From Gammaproteobacteria bacterium (GTDB lineage Bacteria > Gemmatimonadota > Gemmatimonadetes > Longimicrobiales > Gaopeijiaceae), in NCBI GenBank assembly GCA_028820325.1, contig JAPPJO010000117.1, positions 1 through 64,000 on the forward strand: DNA of 64,000 nucleotides, written 5' to 3'. Under the pieces are notes generated by a model, which was given only the letters and a program-made list of their open reading frames with translations, was not told the origin of the DNA and made no database searches. A program made the translations under genes and the position numbers. Shown here one piece after another: positions 44,801-52,123 of the stretch; position 1 is the first letter of the stretch, and each line of letters starts with the position of its first letter.

Positions 44801-45524
44801 GGTGCGCAACATGGAGTCGCTCAATCGGCGGCTGCAGGCGCGCGCCGACGAGAACGCCCGGCGGGGACTGGGCCAGCGGCCCGGCGAGGAAGCCCAGGGA
44901 CAGCAGGGCGAAGGTCAGCAGGGTCAGGGACGGCAGGGCCAACAGGGCCAGGAAGGGCAGCAGGGCCAGGGCGGACAGCAGGGACAGCAAGGCCAGGGCG
45001 GCCAGCAAGGCGAAGGTCAGCAGGGTCAGCAAGGCCAGGGCGGGCAGCAAGGCCAGGGCGGGCAGCCGGGCCAAGGCGGACAGCAGGGTGGAGGCGGCGG
45101 ACCCGACGGTCTGCGGGATATGACCGGCGCCGGGTTCGGGCCGGGCGGAAGCGGCTGGGCGCGCGGGCTGACCCCGGAGGACATTCGCCAGTTCCGGGGC
45201 GAGTACCGTGAACGCGCCCGCGAGATGGCCGATCTGCGCGAACAACTCTCCGACGCCGGCGTCGGGGTCGAGGAGCTCGACGACGTCATCCGCTCCATGA
45301 GGGCGCTGGACGACCGCCGCGTCTACGACGACATGGAGGAGATCCTCCGGCTGCAGACCCAGATTCTGGAAGGCGTAAAGCGCTTCGAGTTCGGACTTCG
45401 CCGGGCTGCGGGGGAAGACGACCCCGAGCGGCTGCTCCTGTCCGGCTCCGACGAGGTGCCGCAGGGCTTCCGACAACTGATCGAAGAGTATTACCGTTCA
45501 CTGTCCCGCACCCCGGGAGGCTGA
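41880..45524 (+). CDS. DUF4175-like giant coiled-coil membrane protein
   Basis: The 1214-residue product has three N-terminal transmembrane helices (about residues 33-50, 62-77 and 160-182), several Ig-like beta domains (for example VEVTPGNVTITRGSDLRI), and then a long Gln/Glu/Arg-rich coiled coil from about residue 520 to 1000 with Gly-rich breaks. Near 1005-1075 is an extreme Gly-Gln repeat tract. The final domain (RGLTPEDIRQFRGEYRERARE to LIEEYYRSLSRTPGG) resembles the conserved C-terminal block of the DUF4175 family. GTG start follows gggggagcagag. It ends the MoxR-Bat operon and probably forms an elongated periplasmic scaffold. Confidence 0.85.
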   Translation: MPTRLNHRARLELLDAIRHVRTRWRMRIALRGLAALLGIGLVAFLVSSWGMEGSRFSPAVVNGFRIFTWLSLLVVGVWFLVRPLWRRPSDAQVALYLEEHEPSLKAAVLSAIDAGADPEAAGTAHSPALVQRLMESAVKKARAVDGGHRIERAGLFRWTAAVAGIALAILIIFLTGPAFLRTGASALLSPTADAAEVNPYSIEVTPGNVTITRGSDLRIAARNLGFDAVDAELFLRTGSDGEFRPLSMLLAGDTGEEDVGEFEVVLFGVEDVTEYFVRSSGVQSDLYRIDVEILPYVDRLELVYDFPAYTGLPDRTIDDGGDIAVLRGTRVHLRAFPTIPAPRANLWRDDALASELTPAEDGSFTGSFVVEQNGFYHLEMESARAGLVPASPQYTIDVLNDQPPSLSFTRPGRDTRATALEEFFIEARANDDYGIRQLELVFSVNGGEEQTVELFGSGAAPLSEVSAGYTFFLEEYELVPGDIISYYAKARDNAGMGSQEAISDIYFLQIRRFDTEFRQAEQQPGGGGGGGGGGQMGGEQELSEQQREVISATFNLNRDRDRYSPEGFSEGLVVVRLSQERLRDQVATLTTRLNNRGVVRDPEFEQIAQLLPQAMEEMEAAMERLDAADPEGALSEEQQALQYLLRAEALYDEVQVSQQQGGGGGGGGGGPNADDLADLFELELDKLKNQYESVQRGERQQADEQIDETLERLRELARRQEQEAERQQRLANRSQGSAGGGAQNQRSLADEVEEEARRLEELSRMQSNQRLAETARQLQDAANAMREAAAARGGEAAADARSALDRLRAARRLLERDQSGRIERDAQDALQRSEELIEEQLDVAEESVDISGADQVTAERMRRLIERKNEMSTEVADLERQIDEMSAEAGSEQQQAAESFDDALRNIRDNKIRERIQYSRGLPGARSPDFTRDFEQQTTEHLMELRDQLRQASEAIGEPVDDRTMESLDQARDMVRNMESLNRRLQARADENARRGLGQRPGEEAQGQQGEGQQGQGRQGQQGQEGQQGQGGQQGQQGQGGQQGEGQQGQQGQGGQQGQGGQPGQGGQQGGGGGPDGLRDMTGAGFGPGGSGWARGLTPEDIRQFRGEYRERAREMADLREQLSDAGVGVEELDDVIRSMRALDDRRVYDDMEEILRLQTQILEGVKRFEFGLRRAAGEDDPERLLLSGSDEVPQGFRQLIEEYYRSLSRTPGG
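44892..45100 (+). repeat. Gly-Gln coding repeat tract
   Basis: About 200 bases encode a run rich in GQQGQ units, for example GQQGQGGQQGQ. The DNA is a near-tandem array of cagcagggccagggcgga-type units with small changes. It sits inside the large coiled-coil gene and is prone to copy-number change by slippage. Confidence 0.9.
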
Positions 45525-45620
45525 GCAACCCGGAGACGCGGGAAGGGAACCAATCGGACGCAACCAGGCTGCGCCGGAGGGGCGCGGCCCGGGCGGACAG
45601 ACCAAAACGGAAGTGACAGC

Positions 45621-46579
<959 letters not shown>

Positions 46580-46589
<10 letters not shown>

Positions 46590-47185
46590 CCCGCGCCCGG
46601 GTGACCAGCGCGGTCATCTGGGCCATCTGCCTGGCGCCCCTGCTCTGGCTCATCCTCCGCTTCCGCGAGGACGGGCTGGGCGCCAACCCCATCGAGGAGT
46701 TCACCCACTGGGGCGGCACCTCGACGCTGATCCTGCTGCTGCTGACGCTGGCCGTGACCCCGCTTCGGCGCTGGGCGGGCTGGAACCTGGTGCGCTACCG
46801 GCGGCGGCTCGGGCTGGCGGCGTTCTTCTACGGCCTGACCCACTTCATGACGTACGTCGCCCTCGACCAGTTCTTCGCCTTCGAGTACGTCCTCGAAGAC
46901 ATTGCCGAGCGGCCGTACATCACCGCTGGCTTCGCCGCCTTCGTGCTGCTCATCCCGCTGGCGGTCACGTCGACCCGGGGGTGGATCCGCCGCCTCGGCA
47001 GGCGCTGGCAGCGCCTCCACCGCATCGTATACGTGGCCGCCGGACTCGGGGTGCTCCACTACCTCTGGAAGGTGAAGGCGGACACCCTGTGGCCGATGGT
47101 GGCCGCGGTGGTGCTGGCGGTGCTGCTGGCGGCGCGTCTCAAGCCGAAGCGGGCGAGGCGCCGGAAGGCCCAGGTCGGGCGATGA
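46580..47185 (+). CDS. msrQ: MsrQ, heme-binding membrane subunit
   Basis: The 201-residue product is MsrQ (YedZ), a ferric-reductase-like membrane protein that carries electrons to MsrP. It has about six transmembrane segments, with heme-ligand candidates in [16 protein letters not shown] and [21 protein letters not shown]. The GTG start lies inside the 3' end of msrP, so the two are translationally coupled. The basic tail ([16 protein letters not shown]) is cytoplasmic. Length matches the family. Confidence 0.96.
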
Positions 47186-47241
47186 GCCTTTGTTCGCCAG
47201 GGAAGGGGCAACCCGTCCCCGTCCGGTGATCCGCCTCGTCG

Positions 47242-47269
47242 TTGGCATCGCCCCTGCCTCGACTATAGA
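47242..47269 (+). promoter_or_regulatory. Candidate sigma-70-like promoter for the AlkB-like gene
   Basis: TTGGCA (47242-47247) and TATAGA (47264-47269) are separated by 16 bases and lie about 50 bases upstream of the ATG. The match to the consensus is moderate (five and four of six). Confidence 0.4.
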
Positions 47270-47320
47270 TTCGGATCGGATGCGTGCCGCGCAGCGATCA
47301 CCGCGATAGAGGATTCCGCG

Positions 47321-49075
47321 ATGGAAGCACACAGTGCCGGTGCCTCGATAGCTGCGGGCGGGCGGGCCGTCGAGCCTTCCGTCGCGAACGCGCTCCCGCA
47401 CTTCGCTCCACTTCTCCTCTTCCCGCTCGTCGTCTGCGCCGCCATGTTCGGCGGCTGGTGGATAGCGGGTCCGTTCGCCTTCTTCATGCTCGCGTCCCCG
47501 CTCGACCGGCTCCTGGGCCTGGAGGAGCGGAACATGGATCCGGCGACGACCCGCGAGAGCCAGTTGTTCCTGTACAAGCTCGCCGCGTGGGTGTGGGCGG
47601 TTGTCTGGCCCGCGACCTTCGTCTTCGCGCTCTGGCAGATGCTGGTGGGCGGCCGACTGTCTCTCTGGGAAGCCGGCCTGATCGCCGGCGCACTGGTCAT
47701 GGTGGCGCAGACCGTGTTCGTCGTGGGCCACGAGCTGGTTCATCGACGCGCGCCGTGGGAACGCCGGCTCGGCGAGTTCCTGCTGGCTTCCGTCTCCTAC
47801 CCGCACTATGCGACGGAGCACGTCTACATTCACCACCCCCGCGTATGCACGCCTCTGGACCCGGGGTCCGCGCCGAAGGGCGTGAGTTTCTGGGAATACC
47901 TGCCGCAGGAAGTGCTGAACAACATTGTGGGAGCCTGGCGGTTTGAACGGCGGCGACTGACGCGCCGTCAGTTGCCGGTGTGGCACCACACGAACGCGTT
48001 CTGGCGCTACGCAGTGCAGATCGCGTTCTGGTACGGGCTCATCTTCTGGTGGGGCGGCCCCTGGGCCCTGCTGCTCTACCTTGTCCTGTGCGGCAGTGTG
48101 GTCTTCTCGATGAAGATGAGCAACTACGTGCAGCACTACGGGCTGCGGCGCATCCGCATGCCCAACGGCAGGTTCGAGCCGGTCAAGCCGAGGCACGCCT
48201 GGAGCGCGGCCTACAAGTTCACCAACTGGCTGTACTACAACATGCAGCGCCACGCCGACCACCACACGTCGAACCGGCGATATCCGCTGTTGCAGCACTA
48301 CGGCGAAGCCGCCTCTCCGCAGTTGCCGGGCAGCTACATGGAGATGAACGGCATGGCGCTCTTTCCAAAGCGGTGGTTCGAGACCATCGATCCTCTGGTC
48401 GACCGTCAGCGAGCCCGGTTCTATCCCGAGATCGACGACTGGAGCGCCTACGACAGCCGAGCGTTCGCGGCGCGCCCCGACGCGTTCGACGCCATCGCGG
48501 AGATTCATGCCGCCGCCCCCGGTCTCGCCGAGTGGATAGACCGCTCACCGGCCCTCCTCGACACGCTGCGCGAGCGGGAATTCACGGACCTGGAACTGCC
48601 GGAGGGATTCCTGTCGGACGCGGAATCCGAGGCGATCGCCCGGTCCGGGCTGGCGCGCCTCTACTGGACGTACGAACTCAGCCTCTCCGAAATGAGGGCC
48701 CAGCTCGACGACATCCCCGTCCAGGACGCCGGTGAGGCGGTCGCGGCGGCGCGGGAGTGGTCGAACGGCAAGGTCTTCCAGATCGCCGTGCACACGATGC
48801 GCGGCAGCCTGTCCGTGAGCGAGGCGGCGACGGCACTGGCGCGCGTCGGCGAAGCCTGCATCGCCACCGTCCTGTCCGCGGTCGAGGAGGACTTCGCCGA
48901 CCGCGGCGTGCCGCAAGCCAGCGGCGGCGTGGCGGTCGCGGTCCTGGGACCGCTGGCCAACGGGGAGGCGCTGCCGGGCGCGGAACTCGATGTCCGGTTC
49001 GTGTACGACGGCGGCCCGGCCAGGTACTACGAAGCATTGTGCCGCCGCTTTCGCAAGGCGCTCCGTGCGCTTTAG
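47321..49075 (+). CDS. AlkB-type membrane hydroxylase fused to GlnE-like segment
   Basis: The 584-residue product starts with an integral membrane di-iron hydroxylase resembling alkane 1-monooxygenase. The His boxes are FVVGHELVHRR, TEHVYIHHPRVC, MQRHADHHTSNRRYPLLQHY and an earlier set of hydrophobic helices, so it probably hydroxylates an alkane, fatty acid or similar chain with O2 and rubredoxin electrons. After about residue 370 the sequence changes to a soluble part that resembles the nucleotidyltransferase domain of GlnE (glutamine synthetase adenylyltransferase), with VAVLGPLANG and AELDVRFVYDGG. The catalytic SDLD line is reduced to AELDV. An in-frame TAG at 49073 then ends the reading, though the GlnE-like frame continues (next entry). 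A gagg site precedes the ATG. The fusion is odd and its meaning is unknown. Confidence 0.8.
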   Translation: MEAHSAGASIAAGGRAVEPSVANALPHFAPLLLFPLVVCAAMFGGWWIAGPFAFFMLASPLDRLLGLEERNMDPATTRESQLFLYKLAAWVWAVVWPATFVFALWQMLVGGRLSLWEAGLIAGALVMVAQTVFVVGHELVHRRAPWERRLGEFLLASVSYPHYATEHVYIHHPRVCTPLDPGSAPKGVSFWEYLPQEVLNNIVGAWRFERRRLTRRQLPVWHHTNAFWRYAVQIAFWYGLIFWWGGPWALLLYLVLCGSVVFSMKMSNYVQHYGLRRIRMPNGRFEPVKPRHAWSAAYKFTNWLYYNMQRHADHHTSNRRYPLLQHYGEAASPQLPGSYMEMNGMALFPKRWFETIDPLVDRQRARFYPEIDDWSAYDSRAFAARPDAFDAIAEIHAAAPGLAEWIDRSPALLDTLREREFTDLELPEGFLSDAESEAIARSGLARLYWTYELSLSEMRAQLDDIPVQDAGEAVAAAREWSNGKVFQIAVHTMRGSLSVSEAATALARVGEACIATVLSAVEEDFADRGVPQASGGVAVAVLGPLANGEALPGAELDVRFVYDGGPARYYEALCRRFRKALRAL

Positions 49076-49408
49076 CGCAAGAACCTGCTGCTGGCGCCCG
49101 TCCCGAGCGGCGGGATGGAGGGCCTCCAGTCCCTCGCCGAGTTCGAGGAACAACTCCGCAATCCCGGTTCGGATCGTGAGCGGGTGGCGCTCGCGCGGGC
49201 GCGTTGCGTGTTCGTGTCGGGCGATGACGAAATCGGGGAACGGTTCGCGCAGGCGTTGCAGGACGCTCCGGGAGCGAATGCGGCCCGCGAGATGACCGGG
49301 TTGCGCGAAGCCGCCGCGAGCGAAGTGATCCGTGATACCGCGTCCCGAGCCGCAACCGACATCGCCGCGCTTGCGGATGGCCCGGCTCGGGAGGTAAACG
49401 GGACTTGA
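49076..49408 (+). pseudogene. Continuation of the GlnE-like frame after an amber codon
   Basis: The bases after TAG (49073-49075) stay open in the same frame to 49408 and encode NLLLAPVPSGGMEGLQSLA, FEEQLRNPGSDRERVALARA and RCVFVSGDDEIGERFAQAL. In GlnE the corresponding region after the catalytic loop reads as a LRPSG line followed by a helical part with ERxALxRAR, so this is the natural continuation of the fused domain. The amber codon thus truncates the domain, is read through, or is a sequence error. An ATG at 49115 has no good ribosome site. Confidence 0.7.
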
Positions 49409-49432
49409 CTTAAGACTTAATCCCTCTAATTG
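49405..49432 (+). promoter_or_regulatory. Candidate promoter of the RiPP precursor
   Basis: TTGACT (49405-49410) and TAATTG (49427-49432) with 16 bases between them form a plausible sigma-70-like promoter in a conspicuously AT-rich stretch (about 49403-49450), which stands out from the GC-rich surroundings. The ATG of the precursor lies 57 bases downstream, leaving an untranslated leader of roughly 45-50 bases. Confidence 0.45.
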
Positions 49433-49488
49433 TGCGACAAAATAGGGTTGGTCATGTGGTTCATAGCCTCCAACGATGGAGAATTGCC

Positions 49489-49740
49489 ATGAGAAGCGGC
49501 GATGAAATGCTGGCGCAAGTTGTTGAGAAGTTCGCCGTGGACGCGGATTTCAGGGAACAGCTTCTCGCAGATCCAAAGGCTGCGATCAGCAGCGAATTGG
49601 GCATTACGATTCCCGATTCGATGAACATCCGGGTCCATGAGAGCGACATGCAGACGGTGCACCTCGCGTTGCCGCCGGACTCGCACATCACCGAAGAGCA
49701 GATGGAAGCCATCTCGGCCGGCCTCTGCTGCTGCTGGTAG
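49489..49740 (+). CDS. NHLP-type RiPP precursor peptide with LCCCW core
   Basis: This 83-residue peptide has a long leader of the nitrile hydratase-like (NHLP) family: FREQLLADPKAAISSELG, then the conserved IRVHE motif, then HLALPP and a short acidic region before AISAG. The leader ends in Ala-Gly (77-78), a typical C39 double-glycine-like cleavage site, and only LCCCW (79-83) follows. Three adjacent cysteines are expected substrates for the YcaO enzyme encoded opposite, and the C-terminal Trp is the only core residue a tryptophan halogenase could use. GGAG lies upstream of the ATG. It is on the plus strand, convergent with the biosynthetic operon, 59 bases from the end of the YcaO gene. A mature product this short would be unusual. 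The exact cleavage position is inference. Confidence 0.85.
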   Translation: MRSGDEMLAQVVEKFAVDADFREQLLADPKAAISSELGITIPDSMNIRVHESDMQTVHLALPPDSHITEEQMEAISAGLCCCW

Positions 49741-49741
49741 C

Positions 49742-49760
49742 CTCGCCGTAAGCCGGCGAG
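49742..49760 (+). terminator. Short hairpin after the precursor gene
   Basis: CTCGCCG (49742-49748) pairs with CGGCGAG (49754-49760) around loop TAAGC, starting one base after the TAG. There is no T run, so it is a weak terminator candidate; it could serve both convergent transcripts. Confidence 0.4.
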
Positions 49761-49799
49761 CCGCCGGTCAGGAACTCCTGTGCGAGCTGCCCGGATAAC

Positions 49800-52118
49800 T
49801 CACGCGATCACGGGCGCGGGGTTCAGGTCGGCTTCGGCGAGGGAGGGCTCACGGTAGCCCATCTTGACGGGCACGTCGTACAGGCGCCCGGGCGCAAACC
49901 TCGCCCAGAAGTGGCGCATGCCCGGCACGATGACCCGCGCCACGGGCATGCCGATATCGGGCCGCGTCTGATCCAGCACAAGGAACTCCATGCCGTTGGC
50001 CTCGACGAGCGCGCGGCAATTCTCCACATCTTCGCGCGTGTCCGCCGATTCGGTCACCGGATAGTGCGAAGCCTTGCGGGGCGGTTCGTCCGGCAACGGC
50101 GCCAACCAGGAACAGTCGGCGAGCCGGGCGGTCTTCCACCACCAGAGGGCCAGCGGATCATCGATCCTGGGCCGGCCGTCCCCCGCCCCGGGACGCGGCA
50201 GCCAGGTGAGGCACTGGTTCAATTCGCAAAGCGCGCGCAGGGCTGCTATGCGCGGGTCGGCGTGGGTCCCGGCACCGTAGATGATGTCCTCGGTCCGGGC
50301 GTCCGGCCGGCGGGAGAGCGCAACGAAGGTGGGAATGCCGATATCGGAGGTGACGTCGAGCATCCATAGATCCCGCTCGTGGCGGCCGTAGTAGTCGGAG
50401 GCCGCTGCAACGTACTCGTCGTCGAAGCTGGAAAGATCGACGACCGGCACGCGCAACCGGTTATACCACCAGATGGCGAACGCATCGCGCTCGGCCAGTT
50501 CGTAGAAGCCCTGCAGGATGGCCTCTTCCAGGGTGTTGCCCGCGGCGCAGCCGTTCGAATCGGCGATCAGATCCGCGGGGCCGCGCTCCTCGGCCGACAT
50601 GCTGTAGAGGAGGGATGTCGGCAGGTAGCGGTGCCGCTGCTGCGTCAGCGACCACACCGGCGTCCAGTCGATTTCGGCGTCGGGCTCGAGACGCGGCGGG
50701 ACGATGTTGTAGGGGTGGCCCTTCGCGTTGATGCTCGCCGCATCGTCGAGCTGACTCTCGCTGAACAGCTGCACCTCGTTGGGGTGGATCGCCTCTTCCT
50801 TGCCGGCGAACTCGACGAATCGCTTGCGGATACGGATCTCGTCCCCATGACGGGCACCCGAATAGCGCTCGACCGCCTCGCAGAGGGCGCTGACCTTGGA
50901 CTGCTGTCGTGTGCTGCCCTTGCCGGCGCTCTTGCTGCGCAGGCTGCGCCTGAGCGAACTCAGGCTCCGGCTTCTCATGCCGAGATTGCTCCCGGCCCAG
51001 TAGACGTGCAGCCAGGAGTCGGCCTCATCGGTGGTGCGCGACAGCCAGGTCACGACACCACTGATCGGGCTCACCAGGTGGCGGTATTTCGCCAGGGTGG
51101 CTTCCGGCGCCACGGCACGCGCGCCGCCGCTGGTGCGATGAGCCTTGGGGCTCGCCTTCAGAGACACCGGCGCCGGTGGTCGATCCGGCCGGTGCAAGGC
51201 TTCGTCGCCGCAGGCCAGGCACTGTGGCCGACGCACGACCCGATGCTGTGAACTTGCGAATGTGGCCAAATCCATCGCGATTGCATGTTCGTGAATCGGG
51301 GCCGACTCACCCAGCACCAGCCATTTGACGATCTCCGCCGCGATCAGCCCGTACATCGCTTCCAGCACCTGGGGCTGAGCCGCGAACGGCCTGAAGGCGG
51401 CTTCCTCGCCGGCGACGTTGCGCAGGAAACCGTGGACTTCCCGGTGGCTGCGCAGGCGGTACGCGAGGCAATCCCGGCAGGGTCCCTTCCTGTCCGCCGG
51501 AAAGATGGGGCCGAAGAGCGGCTCCACGCCGTTTGGCCGCACCGGCGCCCACGGCGCTCCCGCCTCGAGCCGGCGCCGATTTACCTCCGCGAGATGTGCT
51601 TCGAGATAGTCGCCGCAGACAACAACGGCGAGCGTCGGCTCGCCGGTCCCCACCCTGGCGCCGTTCGCCTCCAGATGCCGGCCGAGCCCGCCGTCGTCAC
51701 CCTCAACCGTGACGCGCGACTGCGCCAGCCGCTCCTCGACCCAGCGCGGCGACGCGCCAAGCGACGACCAGTAGGCTGCCTCGCACCGATCCATGCCGTG
51801 GTCGGCGGAGACCAGATAGCCCTTGGCCGCGAACGCGGCAATGGCCGCCAGGACATCGGGCGCCGCATGGGCGCCCTCGAGGGCCGCGACAATCTCGTCC
51901 CAGGGGTGCCGGCCGTCGAGCAGCGGCAGCAGATCGCAGTGCAGCTTGCCGTGCAGCAGCGTATTGAACGACTCGGAGACGAGAAGCACCTGCGCCTCGT
52001 CGATTTCATGGAATCGGAGGTGTGGCGCGAGCGCGGGAAGCTTGACAATGCCCCGGTCCGCACGAGTCGTTCGGGTCAGGATCCCGCGCCGGGGACGCGC
52101 GTCCTTCTCCGCTGCCAT
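49800..52118 (-). CDS. Fused leader-binding (ocin-ThiF-like) and YcaO cyclodehydratase
   Basis: The 772-residue product joins the two parts of a TOMM (thiazole/oxazole-modified microcin) cyclodehydratase. The N-terminal half is a ThiF-like leader-recognition domain (HEIDEAQVLLVSESFNTLLHG, a GPCRDCLAYRLRSHREVHGF block, and QCLACGDEALHRP). From about residue 345 is the YcaO domain with its ATP-binding motifs, GKGSTRQQSKVSALCEAVER and NGCAAGNTLEEAILQGFYEL, and the conserved ERDAFAIWW. It ends in LNPAPVIA, near the usual proline-rich end. It should bind the NHLP leader and turn the cysteines into thiazolines, using ATP. No dehydrogenase that would oxidise azolines to azoles is visible here. The ATG at 52118 lies five bases after the previous stop. 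It ends the minus-strand operon. Confidence 0.9.
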   Translation of the reverse strand: MAAEKDARPRRGILTRTTRADRGIVKLPALAPHLRFHEIDEAQVLLVSESFNTLLHGKLHCDLLPLLDGRHPWDEIVAALEGAHAAPDVLAAIAAFAAKGYLVSADHGMDRCEAAYWSSLGASPRWVEERLAQSRVTVEGDDGGLGRHLEANGARVGTGEPTLAVVVCGDYLEAHLAEVNRRRLEAGAPWAPVRPNGVEPLFGPIFPADRKGPCRDCLAYRLRSHREVHGFLRNVAGEEAAFRPFAAQPQVLEAMYGLIAAEIVKWLVLGESAPIHEHAIAMDLATFASSQHRVVRRPQCLACGDEALHRPDRPPAPVSLKASPKAHRTSGGARAVAPEATLAKYRHLVSPISGVVTWLSRTTDEADSWLHVYWAGSNLGMRSRSLSSLRRSLRSKSAGKGSTRQQSKVSALCEAVERYSGARHGDEIRIRKRFVEFAGKEEAIHPNEVQLFSESQLDDAASINAKGHPYNIVPPRLEPDAEIDWTPVWSLTQQRHRYLPTSLLYSMSAEERGPADLIADSNGCAAGNTLEEAILQGFYELAERDAFAIWWYNRLRVPVVDLSSFDDEYVAAASDYYGRHERDLWMLDVTSDIGIPTFVALSRRPDARTEDIIYGAGTHADPRIAALRALCELNQCLTWLPRPGAGDGRPRIDDPLALWWWKTARLADCSWLAPLPDEPPRKASHYPVTESADTREDVENCRALVEANGMEFLVLDQTRPDIGMPVARVIVPGMRHFWARFAPGRLYDVPVKMGYREPSLAEADLNPAPVIA

Positions 52119-52123
52119 CCAGC

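Noticed and set aside
49115..49408. Separate 97-residue gene before the precursor.
   Set aside because: It is in the same frame as the AlkB-like gene and completes its GlnE-like domain; the ATG has no ribosome site.
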